DNA of 64,000 bases from DASRFA01 sp035651755 (GCA_035651755.1 DASRFA010000013.1:310001-374000); one strand, 5' to 3'; shown: positions 36,635-45,242, counted from the stretch's first letter. Notes: a model not told the origin generated them from the sequence alone. Program-made: numbers and translations.

Positions 36635-37852
36635 TCAGTGTGCGCAGCGCGGCGACGCGGATGGCACCTGTTCGCAGAGCGCCGCGCCCACCGGGGCGGC
36701 GAGCGCCTCGGCGACGATCGCGTTCAGCCGCCGTCCATAATGGCCTCCCGGCTGGAAGTCGCCGTCGCCGAGCGGCGCGAATCCGCCGTCGGGTCGGACG
36801 ACCGCCTCGCCGGCGGTGATCGCCGCGACCAGCCCGGCGTCCCACGACGTCCCGCGCGCCCTCGCCTCGTCGAACTCCTGCTTCCGCGGCAGGTACACGA
36901 CGAGGAATGCCGCGCCGCTGTCCGCGACTTCCGCCGCGAAGCGCGCGAGCAGGCGTCGCGCGATCCCGGTCACCTCGGGATCGCTCGCGAGCGCGGCGAG
37001 CGAGGCGTCGGCCGCGTCCGGCCGCTCGCGATCGAGGAGCGCCGCCGCGAGCGCGAGGAGGCGACTCTTCTGCCACCACGCGGCGTTTGCCCTTCCGGCA
37101 TCGAAGAAGCGCTCGTGAAGCGCGAGCGGGTGTTCGGGGAAGCGCGCGAGCGCGCCGACGACCTCCTCGGGCGGTAGGGCCGGTGAGTTGATCAGCCGGA
37201 GCGAGTCGCCGTCGAGCAGGAAGCGCGGCTTCGAGAGCGGCACCTCGGTGTTGCCGAAGTAGAGCGGGCGAAAGACGTTCAGGTCGCGGAACGCGTTCTC
37301 GGGCTGAAGGCCGAGGACGACGACGGCCGGGCGCATCGCTCGGCCGGCCTTCCGCCAGCGCAGGTACGCCTGGTCGAGGCCGTAGGCGTTCACGCCGAAG
37401 TTGAGCACGTCCACGTCGAAGCCGCCCGCGCGGAGCCGCTGCTCGAGGAGCGCGCCCCAGGTCTCCTCGTCCGTCGACTCGTCGCCGAAGGTGAACGAGT
37501 CGCCGAAGAGCTCGACGCGCGCGCCGTCGGCGTTTCCGGAAGGCGACGCTCCCGTCACCCGCGCCCCGTGTCCGTCGACGTGCGCGCGGCCGTCGCGCGA
37601 GGTGGCGCCCGGCCGCGGTGCCCAGCCGAGGTCGGGGTCGTAGACGAGGAACGGGCTCGCCGAGGATCGGTAGCGCTCGATGTTGTCCGCGATCGCGCGC
37701 AGCCCGATGCGAACCGGCGGGACCGCGATGCCCGCCACGCGCATCTGACCCTCGGCGTCGCGCGCGCTCACGAGGCGCGCGAAGAGCTCGCACGCGACGA
37801 GGGCGATCGCGACCGCCATGGCGACGCGAGCGGCGCTCCGGAGCGGGCGCAT
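36635..37852 (-). CDS. Membrane-anchored SGNH-hydrolase-like protein
   Basis: 405 residues from ATG 37852. One N-terminal membrane helix (about 9-26), then SGNH block I as VELFGDSFTFGDES, block II around NFGVNAYGLDQ, and a late FQPGGHYGRRLNAIVAEAL with the probable catalytic His. The middle holds a helical insertion. Proteins of this build act on lipids, acylated sugars or as O-acyl esterases at the cell surface. Transcribed alone; the region upstream is occupied by a degraded Cys-rich gene on the other strand. The substrate is unknown. Confidence 0.72.
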   Translation of the reverse strand: MRPLRSAARVAMAVAIALVACELFARLVSARDAEGQMRVAGIAVPPVRIGLRAIADNIERYRSSASPFLVYDPDLGWAPRPGATSRDGRAHVDGHGARVTGASPSGNADGARVELFGDSFTFGDESTDEETWGALLEQRLRAGGFDVDVLNFGVNAYGLDQAYLRWRKAGRAMRPAVVVLGLQPENAFRDLNVFRPLYFGNTEVPLSKPRFLLDGDSLRLINSPALPPEEVVGALARFPEHPLALHERFFDAGRANAAWWQKSRLLALAAALLDRERPDAADASLAALASDPEVTGIARRLLARFAAEVADSGAAFLVVYLPRKQEFDEARARGTSWDAGLVAAITAGEAVVRPDGGFAPLGDGDFQPGGHYGRRLNAIVAEALAAPVGAALCEQVPSASPRCAH

Positions 37853-37980
37853 CGGACCGTTGCTGCCAATCGCGGGCGCTCGCGTCCAGCGCGGCCCGCA
37901 TCCAGCGGTCGGTGCCCCGGCTGCATCAGCAGGACCGGCCTCCGAATCGTTCAGGAATCTCTCAGCGGCGGTGCGGGATT

Positions 37981-38441
37981 TCAGCGACACCCGGCGACCA
38001 ACGCGGGAACGGTGTGCCGCGCCGCCGCCGGCGTCTGCGACGTCGCCGAGACGTGCGATGGAGCGAGCCCGCTCTGTCCCGCAAACGGCTTCCAGCCGGC
38101 CGGCGCCGCGTGCACCGAGGACGGCGACCTCTGCACGAGGAACGAGTGCGACGGCTTCGGCGGCTGCTCGCACGTCGACAAGCCCGATACCGACGACGAC
38201 GACCTGTGCGACGAGCAGGACCCGTGCACGAACGTCCTCCTGAACGCAGGCGGCCGCCGGCCGGGTGAAGGTCACGCTGCGTACGAAGTCGAGCACCATC
38301 CCGGTCGTCCTCGGCGACGCGACGGTGCTGCTCGGCGATCGGGCGGACGCGACCAACGGCCTCTGCGCCGAGACGGACTTCTTCGACGCGGGCGACTGCA
38401 GGTTCAACGGAACGCGAACGACGCTGAGCTGCGCGAAGTAG
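37981..38441 (+). pseudogene. Degraded Cys-rich repeat secreted protein (frameshifted, 5' truncated)
   Basis: One frame reads TVCRAAAGVCDVAETCDGAS, then CPANGFQPAGAACTEDGDLC and CSHVDKPDTDDDDLCDEQDP with CTNVLLNAGG: the Cys-rich pattern of large surface proteins. It goes out of frame at about 38250, and the other frame continues from 38265 as VKVTLRTKSSTIPVVLG, ending FFDAGDCRFNGTRTTLSCAK and TAG at 38439-38441. No start codon or signal peptide precedes the first block. A one- or two-base shift and loss of the 5' part explain the pattern. This fills most of the 658-base gap between genes. Confidence 0.7.
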
Positions 38442-38449
38442 GACGGAAT

Positions 38450-38491
38450 CGCGAAGGCGGGCGGCTCTGGTCATGGCTGGCCGCCTTCGCG
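38450..38491. terminator. Long stem-loop between convergent genes
   Basis: CGCGAAGGCGG at 38450-38460 pairs perfectly with CCGCCTTCGCG at 38481-38491 around a 20-base loop. It sits just before the stop of the FG-GAP gene (minus) and just after the Cys-rich pseudogene (plus). No T-run follows on either side, so it is at best a weak or factor-assisted terminator. Confidence 0.4.
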
Positions 38492-38510
38492 GTTGGCGGA
38501 TCGGGTCGCT

Positions 38511-39923
38511 TCAGAGCTTCCCGGCCGTCAGGTTCCAGGTGATGTCGCCGTGCGCGAGCGGGGCGATCACCTCTTTCTGGAACTTGCCGTCCCGGAACCG
38601 GTACCGGCGAAGCTCGTGCTGGTCCTCGGAGGCGACGTAGATCTCAGGCTTCCCGTCGCCGTCGAGGTCCGCGAGAAGGACCGGATGCTCGAAGCCCGAG
38701 GACTGGGCTTCGATCTGCGTCGACTTCCACGTGCCTCCGTCCTGCTGCTCGAAGAGCCAGATGCCGGATGAGAGCCCACCCGCCACGAGATCGATCTTGC
38801 CGTCGCCGTTCGCGTCGCCCGCGACCAGCGACCGCATCTGGCGGTCCGGCACCGTCGCGACGACCGCGCTCTGCCACGCGCCGTCCTTCATGCGGTACTG
38901 CTTGATCGTGACCGGGCGCGCGACGTCGCCGCCTGCTCCGATCGCGCCCTCCCAGACGACGTAGAGCTCGGCCTTCCCGTCGCGATCGACGTCGGCCGCG
39001 AGGATCTCCTTCGCGTGCGTGTCGCCGGGCGCGTCGACAACCGAGCGCAGCCACCCTTTCCCGGGCGTGCGCTTGTACATCCGCACCTCGCCGGGCTGCT
39101 CCTTGTCGAGCTTGTTCGGCTCGCTCGGCGTCGCGAAGATCTCGGGCTGGCCGTCGCCGTCGACGTCGCCGATCTCGATCTCGTGCACGAACGTGTTGGG
39201 CTGGCGATCGATCTCCTCGACGCGCCAGCCGTCCGACGGGTGGACGATCGCGATCACGCCCTGATCGTGCGTCGCGATCACGAGGTCCTGCTTGCCGTCG
39301 CCGTCGACGTCGGCGACCTCGACGTCGCGCAGGCGGTCGAACTTTCCGCCGAAGGTCGGGCTCCAGCGCGTCTCCTCCGTCCATCGCCCGTCGCCGAACT
39401 TCCAGGTCTTGAGGAGCGCGCGCGTCGCGCCGATCGTCAGGACCCCGCCGTCCCACGGGAGCGCCTTGTGGAACACGTTGCTCCCGGGGTCCTCGAGGAT
39501 CGCCGTCTCGGTGCCGCCGGGAGCGAAGCGGAGGATCATGAGCTTGGCCGCGCCGGGGACCGGCTGGCGCTTGCCGTCGGGCATCACCTTGTCGGTGAAC
39601 TGGGCCTGCACGACGAACAGGGCGGGGTAGGGGCCGCCACCCGCGATCGGATCGCGACGCGGAGCCGCGGCGGCACCGCTGCTCGGAGCGCCGGCGGCGC
39701 CTCCCGGCGGCGGCGCGGCGGGTGCGGCGGGGCGCGCATCCGCCGGCGACGCGATCCTTTGGGTCGACGTCGCCGTCGGCGACGGAGTGCCGCCTTTGTC
39801 GGCGCCGTCGCGGCCGCCCGTGCACGCGGCGAGCGCGCACGCGACCAGCGCGCACGCCAGCGCGGCCGCGATCGTCGCCGGCGCCTGTCGCGCGTTCCTC
39901 CGCACCCCTCGCACGCCCGCCAT
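38511..39923 (-). CDS. FG-GAP/VCBS-repeat lipoprotein
   Basis: 470 residues from ATG 39923. Lipobox ALAAC follows a hydrophobic signal, then an 80-residue Ala/Pro/Thr-rich linker. The globular part is a beta-propeller with at least five calcium-type loops: VADVDGDGKQDLV, IGDVDGDGQPEIF, AADVDRDGKAELY, AGDANGDGKIDLV and LADLDGDGKPEIY. Such FG-GAP propellers bind calcium and usually act in surface contact or as extracellular scaffolds. It is divergent from the P450 gene. The function is not further defined. Confidence 0.85.
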   Translation of the reverse strand: MAGVRGVRRNARQAPATIAAALACALVACALAACTGGRDGADKGGTPSPTATSTQRIASPADARPAAPAAPPPGGAAGAPSSGAAAAPRRDPIAGGGPYPALFVVQAQFTDKVMPDGKRQPVPGAAKLMILRFAPGGTETAILEDPGSNVFHKALPWDGGVLTIGATRALLKTWKFGDGRWTEETRWSPTFGGKFDRLRDVEVADVDGDGKQDLVIATHDQGVIAIVHPSDGWRVEEIDRQPNTFVHEIEIGDVDGDGQPEIFATPSEPNKLDKEQPGEVRMYKRTPGKGWLRSVVDAPGDTHAKEILAADVDRDGKAELYVVWEGAIGAGGDVARPVTIKQYRMKDGAWQSAVVATVPDRQMRSLVAGDANGDGKIDLVAGGLSSGIWLFEQQDGGTWKSTQIEAQSSGFEHPVLLADLDGDGKPEIYVASEDQHELRRYRFRDGKFQKEVIAPLAHGDITWNLTAGKL

Positions 39924-39981
39924 GCGCCGCGTTCAACCAGAGGGTCGCGCGACGAACAACCACCCGCGGCCGACGCGACCC

Positions 39982-40011
39982 TTGCCTAACGAACGTTCGT
40001 TCCGGTACAAT
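39982..40011 (+). promoter_or_regulatory. P450 promoter with a palindromic TetR-type operator in the spacer
   Basis: TTGCCT at 39982-39987 and TACAAT at 40006-40011 form a sigma-70-like -35/-10 pair with an 18-base spacer. The spacer begins with AACGAACGTTCGTT (39988-40001), a perfect 14-base palindrome of the type bound by TetR-family repressors. A protein bound there would block RNA polymerase. The promoter points at the P450 gene 78 bases downstream. No regulator gene is adjacent. Confidence 0.68.
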
Positions 40012-40088
40012 CGCGCTGTTTTCCCGGCGTCCGGCGCGGTGCGCTGGGCGCCCGATCACGCTTCGTCGGCGAGCGAGGAGAGCTGGGA

Positions 40089-41309
40089 ATGGAGCTGTCG
40101 GAGATCGATCTCGTCAACCCCGACACCTGGATGGCCGGGGTGCCGCACGAAGCTTTCCGGGTGCTGCGCGAGCGCGCGCCGATGTTCTGGCAGGACTACC
40201 CCGGCAGCCAGGGCTTCTGGGCCGTCACCAAGTACGAGGACGTGGTCGCGATCTCGAAGGACCCGGCCACGTTCTCCTCGCATCGCGGCAGCGCGCTGCT
40301 GCGCGACATGCCGGCCGAGGACCTCGCGCAGACGCAGCTCATGATGCTCAACATGGACCCGCCGCAGCACTCGAAGTACCGGAAGCTCGTGAGCCAGGGA
40401 TTCACGCCGCGCATGACGACGCGCCTCGAGCCCCGCATCCGCGAGATGGCCGTCCGCATCCTCGACCGCGTCACGCCGATCGGCCGCTGCGATTTCGTGC
40501 GCGACATCGCGGCCGAGCTGCCGCTCCAGGTGATCGCGGAGCTGATCGGGGTGCCGATGGAGGACCGCGACAAGGTCTTCGACTGGAGCAACCGCCTCAT
40601 CGGCTTCGACGATCCCGAGTTCGGGACGTCCGAGGAGAAGGGGAAGGAGGCCGCCGCAGAGCTCTGGATGTACGCGAACGCGCTCGCCGAGCAGCGGAAG
40701 AAGGAACCGCGCGACGACCTCGTATCCACCCTCATCCACGGCGAGGTCGACGGCGAGAAGCTCTCCGAGATGGAGTTCGACTCGTTCTTCCTCCTCCTCG
40801 CGGTCGCCGGCAACGAGACGACGCGGAACCTGATCGCCGGCGGCATGCACGCGCTGATCGAGCACCCGGACCAGTGGCGCCGGCTCCGGGAGAACCCCGA
40901 GCTCATCAACACGGCGGTCGAAGAGATGCTGCGCTGGGTGACGCCGGTCATCCACTTCCGGCGGACGGTCATGCGGCCGACCCAGATCCGCGGCGTGCAG
41001 CTGAACGAGGGCGACAAGGTCGCGATCTACTACACGTCGGCCAACCGCGACGAGGACGTGTTTCCGAACGCGATGACGTTCGACGTCGGCCGGACGCCGA
41101 ACAACCACGTCGCGTTCGGGATCGGCGAGCATTTCTGCCTGGGCGCCAACCTCGCCCGCCTCGAGATCCGCGCGATCTTCGAGGAGCTCGTCCGGCGCGT
41201 GCCGGACATGGAGCTCGCCGCGCCGGTCCGCCGGCTGCGCTCGAACTTCATCAACGGCACGAAGGAGATGCAGGTGCGCTTCACGCCGACGCCTGCGGTC
41301 GCCGCTTGA
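40089..41309 (+). CDS. Cytochrome P450, CYP125/CYP142-like
   Basis: 406 residues from ATG 40089. The I-helix has AVAGNETTRN with T244, the K-helix ExxR is EMLR (279-282), and the haem loop FGIGEHFCLGANLAR has C350 as the axial ligand. The C-terminal RLRSNFINGTKEM is very like that of CYP125-type steroid C26/C27 hydroxylases. No membrane anchor is present, so it is a soluble class I enzyme needing ferredoxin; a ferredoxin gene follows 31 bases later. It probably hydroxylates a sterol side chain or a long alkyl chain. The TetR-type operator upstream suggests induction by substrate. Confidence 0.92.
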   Translation: MELSEIDLVNPDTWMAGVPHEAFRVLRERAPMFWQDYPGSQGFWAVTKYEDVVAISKDPATFSSHRGSALLRDMPAEDLAQTQLMMLNMDPPQHSKYRKLVSQGFTPRMTTRLEPRIREMAVRILDRVTPIGRCDFVRDIAAELPLQVIAELIGVPMEDRDKVFDWSNRLIGFDDPEFGTSEEKGKEAAAELWMYANALAEQRKKEPRDDLVSTLIHGEVDGEKLSEMEFDSFFLLLAVAGNETTRNLIAGGMHALIEHPDQWRRLRENPELINTAVEEMLRWVTPVIHFRRTVMRPTQIRGVQLNEGDKVAIYYTSANRDEDVFPNAMTFDVGRTPNNHVAFGIGEHFCLGANLARLEIRAIFEELVRRVPDMELAAPVRRLRSNFINGTKEMQVRFTPTPAVAA

Positions 41310-41340
41310 GAACCGCGCGCGATCGTTCCATGGTGGCGCC

Positions 41341-41538
41341 ATGATGAGAGTGATCGTGGACTACGATCGCTGCGAGGCGAACGCGATCTGCATGAAGGTC
41401 TGTCCCGAGGTGTTCGAGGTGCGGGAGGACGACAACCTCTACCTCCACACCGAGACGCCCGACGAGAGCTTGCGCGCCAAGGTCGAGGAAGCGGTGCGGC
41501 GCTGTCCGCGCCAGGCGCTCGCGATCAAGGAAGAGTAG
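41341..41538 (+). CDS. Small ferredoxin, P450 redox partner
   Basis: 65 residues; ATG codons at 41341 and 41344 are both usable. Cysteines are arranged as C-x5-C-x3-C (CEANAICMKVCPEVF) and a distant CP (RRCPRQAL), the pattern of small 3Fe-4S or mixed-ligand ferredoxins that serve P450s. The second position of a classical 4Fe-4S site is Ala in place of Cys, which favours a 3Fe-4S cluster. It lies 31 bases after the P450 stop and should pass it electrons. A reductase gene is not present nearby. Confidence 0.9.
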   Translation: MMRVIVDYDRCEANAICMKVCPEVFEVREDDNLYLHTETPDESLRAKVEEAVRRCPRQALAIKEE

Positions 41539-41540
41539 GG

Positions 41541-41663
41541 CGCGCGGAGGAGGTCGCGGGTCTCGCCGCGTACCTCGCGTCCGACGAGGCCGCCTTCATC
41601 ACCGGCGCGACCCACGTGATCGACGGCGGCGGCACGGCGACGCGCGGCATTCGCCTCGAATAG
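41541..41663 (+). pseudogene. C-terminal remnant of a short-chain dehydrogenase (SDR)
   Basis: Immediately after the ferredoxin, 40 codons without a start read AEEVAGLAAYLASDEAAFIT, then GATHVIDGGGTATRG, ending in TAG at 41661-41663. This is the C-terminal end of a classical SDR (the SDEAxxITG and VDGG signature). The other 200 residues, including the Rossmann and YxxxK regions, are missing. It suggests that an SDR once followed the P450-ferredoxin pair and was deleted. Confidence 0.72.
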
Positions 41664-41712
41664 CGCCGGCTTCGTCTCGAGACCGCGTCCGCCGCGCGCC
41701 GTGCGCCCGGTG

Positions 41713-41762
41713 CCCGGCCGCGGCGGCACGGGTTTGACCCGGCCGCGGCGGCACGGGTTTGA
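41713..41762 (+). repeat. Two tandem copies of a 25-base repeat
   Basis: CCCGGCCGCGGCGGCACGGG followed by TTTGA occurs at 41713-41737 and again at 41738-41762 without mismatch. It lies in the gap between the SDR remnant and the ABC-transporter gene, just downstream of the deletion scar, and may mark the slippage or recombination point. Confidence 0.7.
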
Positions 41763-41855
41763 CTCCGCGTGCCCCTCGCGCGACAGGAGCGCGACCGCGC
41801 ACGCGCTTTCGGGCCACGGATGCCTCCCGGCCGGCCGATGCCGCGGGGAGGATTC

Positions 41856-43604
41856 GTGGAGCAGACACGTCACCCGGGTCATTTCGACGCGCGTTTCGTC
41901 CGCCACCTGGCCTCGTTGACGCGCATCTACTGGACGTCGCCCGATGCCAAGCGCGGGGCGCCGCTGCTCTTGCTCTGTGTCGCCATGGAGCTCGGTCTCG
42001 TCTACGCGAACGTCCGCCTGGCGGGCGCGAACGGCGCGGTCTTCAACGCCATCCAGGGCAAGGCGTGGCCGCGCTTCGTCGACGCGATCGAGCACTTCCT
42101 GCTGGTCGCGCTCATCGTCGTCCTGATCTCGACCTACCGGATCTACTTCCGGAACATCCTGCAGATCCGATGGCGCGAGAATCTCACTGCGTACTTCATC
42201 GACAGCTGGATCGGTCCCTACGCCTACGGGCACAGCCAGCTCCACCACGAGCAGACGGACAATCCGGACCAGCGCATCTCGGAGGACATCCAGAGCTACG
42301 TCGCGAGCGCGCTCGGGCTGTCCCTGTCGCTGCTCTCGGCGGTGGCGACGCTCGCGTCGTTCTCCGGCGTCCTCTGGAAATTGTCCGGAAGCTGGCCGCT
42401 CCGCATCGGAGATCACGAGTACTGGATCCCGGGCCTCATGATGTGGGTCGCGATCCTCTACTCGATCGTCTCGATGTTCTTCACGCACCGGGTCGGGCGG
42501 ACGCTCGTCGGCATCAACTTCGACCGCCTGCGCTTCGAGGCGGACTTCCGCTACGGGCTCGTCCGCTTCCGCGATCACACCGAGGCCGTCGCGCTCGCGC
42601 GCGGCCAGGCGATCGAGCGCGGCCTCGCGATGCAGCGATTCCACGCCGTCATCGCCAACTGGTGGGATCTCATCACCAAGCAGCGGAACCTCACCGTGCT
42701 GACCGGCGGCATCGGGCAGGCGAACGGCATCGTCCCGCTCCTCGTCGCGGCGCCCGCGTTCTTCACCGACCGCATGACCCTCGGCGGCGTGACCGAGACC
42801 GGCATCGCCTACGGGCAGGTGTCGGGCGCGCTCTCGTGGTTCGTGGACGCCTACCAGGAGATCGCCGCGTGGCGCGCGAGCATCGAGCGCCTCTCCACCT
42901 TCCGCGAGACCCTCGACGAGACCCGCGCGGTCGTCGGCCGTCCCGATGCGGTGCACGTCGTCGACGGCCGCGACGCCGCCATCCGGCTGGTCGCACTCGA
43001 CCTGGAGCGGCCGGAGGGCGAGCCGATCGCGAAGGGCCTGGCCGGCGACCTGCCGCAGGGTGACCGGTTGGCGATCCTCGGTCCCCCCGGCGCCGTCAAG
43101 ACCACGCTGTTCCGGGCGATCGCCGGCATCTGGCCGTTCGGCCACGGGCGCATCGAGATCCCGGGGAACGCGCGCGCGCTCTTCCTCGCGCGGCAGCCGT
43201 ACCTCCCGATCTGCAGCCTGCGCGCGGCGATCTCGTATCCCGCAGAGACCGACGCGTTCGGCGACGACGCGATCCGCGAGGCGCTCGCGGTCGTCGGGCT
43301 CGATGGTCTCGCGGCGCGTCTCGACGCGAGCGACGCGTGGGACCAGCAGCTTTCCGGAGACGAGCAGCAGCGCCTGATGTTCGTCCGCGCGCTCCTGCAC
43401 GCGCCCGACTGGCTCGTCATGGACGATGCGACCGCGGCTCTCGACGAGGCGACCGAGCGTCGCATCTACGACGTCGTCGCGTCGCGCCTGCCGACGACCA
43501 CCGTCGTCTCGCTCACCAACCGGCCGAGCGTGGCGCAGATCCATCGCCGGCGCTTTGCGCTCGAGGTCGGCGCCGACGACACGGCGCGCCTCCGCCGCGA
43601 GTGA
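41856..43604 (+). CDS. SbmA/YddA-like ABC-type membrane protein with degenerate ATPase domain
   Basis: 582 residues from GTG 41856, chosen because GGGGAGGA lies 5 bases upstream; ATGs at 41820 and 41838 lack such a site. The N-terminal half has six membrane helices of SbmA/BacA fold (VVLISTYRIYFRNILQIRWR, NPDQRISEDIQSY). The C-terminal ATPase domain departs from consensus at four key points: Walker A GPPGAVKT (V414 for Gly), signature LSGDEQQR (D502 for Gly), Walker B VMDD (D524 for the catalytic Glu) and switch N555 in SLTNRP for His. The close relatives YddA/Rv1819c have intact sites. Transport may be ATP-independent, as in SbmA. Confidence 0.85.
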   Translation: MEQTRHPGHFDARFVRHLASLTRIYWTSPDAKRGAPLLLLCVAMELGLVYANVRLAGANGAVFNAIQGKAWPRFVDAIEHFLLVALIVVLISTYRIYFRNILQIRWRENLTAYFIDSWIGPYAYGHSQLHHEQTDNPDQRISEDIQSYVASALGLSLSLLSAVATLASFSGVLWKLSGSWPLRIGDHEYWIPGLMMWVAILYSIVSMFFTHRVGRTLVGINFDRLRFEADFRYGLVRFRDHTEAVALARGQAIERGLAMQRFHAVIANWWDLITKQRNLTVLTGGIGQANGIVPLLVAAPAFFTDRMTLGGVTETGIAYGQVSGALSWFVDAYQEIAAWRASIERLSTFRETLDETRAVVGRPDAVHVVDGRDAAIRLVALDLERPEGEPIAKGLAGDLPQGDRLAILGPPGAVKTTLFRAIAGIWPFGHGRIEIPGNARALFLARQPYLPICSLRAAISYPAETDAFGDDAIREALAVVGLDGLAARLDASDAWDQQLSGDEQQRLMFVRALLHAPDWLVMDDATAALDEATERRIYDVVASRLPTTTVVSLTNRPSVAQIHRRRFALEVGADDTARLRRE

Positions 43605-43729
43605 GCCGGCGGCTCGTACCATCACCTCGAGGTCGACGTGAGGTCTCGTTCCAGGTGTTCAACCCGACGGCGAAGCCGGTCGAAGTCCGGTTGTCGCCGC
43701 TCGCGCGCCGGCGGTAAAGTCCTCCCGCG

Positions 43730-44827
43730 ATGGTGAACCCGATCTACTCGGCCGACTCGCACGTCACCGAGCACCCCGAGACCTACACGCGCCACATCGA
43801 CCCGGCGTACCGCGACCGCGCCCCGCACGTCGTCCACCAGGACGGAGTCGGCGACGCTTACGTGATCCCGGGGATGCAGAACGCGTTCCTCCCGATCGGC
43901 CTCATCGCCGCGGCCGGCAAGAAGCCGGAGGACATCCGGCTCGGCGGCAGCTTCGACGACTGGTACCCCGGCGGGTTCGATCCGCACGCGCGGCTCGCCG
44001 ACCAGGACCGCGACGGGGTCGCCGGCGAGATCCTCTACCCGACGGTCGGCATGGTCCTCTGCAACCACCCCGACCTCGACTACAAGCGCGCCTGCATGAA
44101 CGCCTTCAACGAGTGGATGGGGGCGTACTGCGGCGCGCACCCCGATCGGCTGTTCGGCGTCGGCCAGACCGCGATGCGATCGCCGGAGGAAGGCATCGAG
44201 GACCTGAAGCGGATCAAGTCGCTCGGCCTGCGCGGCGTGATGCTGCCCGGCGTCCCCGGCCGGGCCGACTACGACAGCGAGATCTACGCGCCCTTCTTCG
44301 ATGCCGCGATCGATCTCCGCCTGCCGCTCTCCTTCCACATCCTGACCAGCCCGTCCGACTTCGGCCCGGTGCGCGGTCCCGTCCTGAACCACGCGGTGAG
44401 CATCCTCCGCAGCAATCAGGACATCATGGGGATGTTCGTCTTCGGCGGCGTGTTCGAGCGCCATCCGGATCTCCGGATCGTGTGCGCGGAAGCCGACGCC
44501 GGCTGGGTCCCGCACTGGACCTACCGGATGGACCACTTCTACAAGCGCCACCGCCACCACATGCGCGCGCGCGAGCTGCGCCGCCTTCCGAGCGAATACT
44601 TCCGCGACCACATCTACACGACGTTCCAGGACGACTGGGTCGCGTTCCGGACGATCGACCTCGTGAACCCCGAGCGCCTGATGTGGGCGAACGACTTCCC
44701 GCACAGCGACTCGACGTGGCCGTGGTCGCAGGACGTGCTGCGCGAGCACACGGTGCACCTGAGCGAGGCGCAGAAGGCGCTCGTCCTCCGCGACAACGTC
44801 GCCCGCCTCTACGGCCTTCCCCACTGA
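43730..44827 (+). CDS. Amidohydrolase-2 family protein
   Basis: 365 residues from ATG 43730. A TIM-barrel metal hydrolase/decarboxylase: DSHVTEHPE at residue 9 replaces the usual DxHxH first motif by D-S-H, a second His in LSFHILTS, AEADAGWVPHW, and WANDFPHSDSTWP with the late Asp. These are the markers of the ACMSD-like amidohydrolase-2 branch (decarboxylases and ring-cleavage-product hydrolases). Cytoplasmic. It follows the ABC gene by about 125 bases and the coiled-coil gene starts 35 bases later. The substrate is unknown; an aromatic or unsaturated acid is plausible. Confidence 0.85.
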   Translation: MVNPIYSADSHVTEHPETYTRHIDPAYRDRAPHVVHQDGVGDAYVIPGMQNAFLPIGLIAAAGKKPEDIRLGGSFDDWYPGGFDPHARLADQDRDGVAGEILYPTVGMVLCNHPDLDYKRACMNAFNEWMGAYCGAHPDRLFGVGQTAMRSPEEGIEDLKRIKSLGLRGVMLPGVPGRADYDSEIYAPFFDAAIDLRLPLSFHILTSPSDFGPVRGPVLNHAVSILRSNQDIMGMFVFGGVFERHPDLRIVCAEADAGWVPHWTYRMDHFYKRHRHHMRARELRRLPSEYFRDHIYTTFQDDWVAFRTIDLVNPERLMWANDFPHSDSTWPWSQDVLREHTVHLSEAQKALVLRDNVARLYGLPH

Positions 44828-44861
44828 CGCGCTCCATCCGATCGCGGTAGGATGAGCCGCG

Positions 44862-45242
44862 ATGGAGCGATCGTGGCAGAAGCTCGTGCGCGAGCTCCGC
44901 GACGAGGGCTACGACAGCCCGTACCTCGAGCGTCTGCGCCGCCGGCTCGACGTCTACGAGGCGCAGGAGCAGCTCGAGAAGGAGGTGGTCCGCGAGATGG
45001 CCGCCGCCCTCGGTCGCACCGAGGAGAAGCTGCTGGTGGCGCTGCTGCGGCTCGAGCTCGCCGGCCGCGAAGTCGATGCCGCGCGCGACGACCGCGATCG
45101 CCGGCGCTGCATCGCGCGCTTCAACGCGGCCCGCGAGGAGGCGCTGAGCGCCCGCTACGAGCTCCTGGTGCATCGCGAGGCGATCGGGTTCCGGCGCAAT
45201 CAGATCCTCGAGACGATGTACCCGGTTCCGCCGCGCCGCTGA
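44862..45242 (+). CDS. Charged coiled-coil protein of unknown function
   Basis: 126 residues from ATG 44862. Almost entirely helical and highly charged (DEGYDSPYLERLRRRLDVYE, AQEQLEKEVVREMAAALGRT), with heptad-like Leu spacing that predicts a coiled coil or three-helix bundle. One Cys (RRRCIARF). No signal peptide or membrane segment. It is 35 bases downstream of the amidohydrolase and may be co-transcribed. I do not recognise the family. Confidence 0.6.
   Translation: MERSWQKLVRELRDEGYDSPYLERLRRRLDVYEAQEQLEKEVVREMAAALGRTEEKLLVALLRLELAGREVDAARDDRDRRRCIARFNAAREEALSARYELLVHREAIGFRRNQILETMYPVPPRR

Noticed and set aside
43605..43729. Short frame ending FQVFNPTAKPVEVRLSPLA between the ABC gene and the amidohydrolase
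   Set aside because: No start of its own and no domain; likely the chance tail of a mirror frame.
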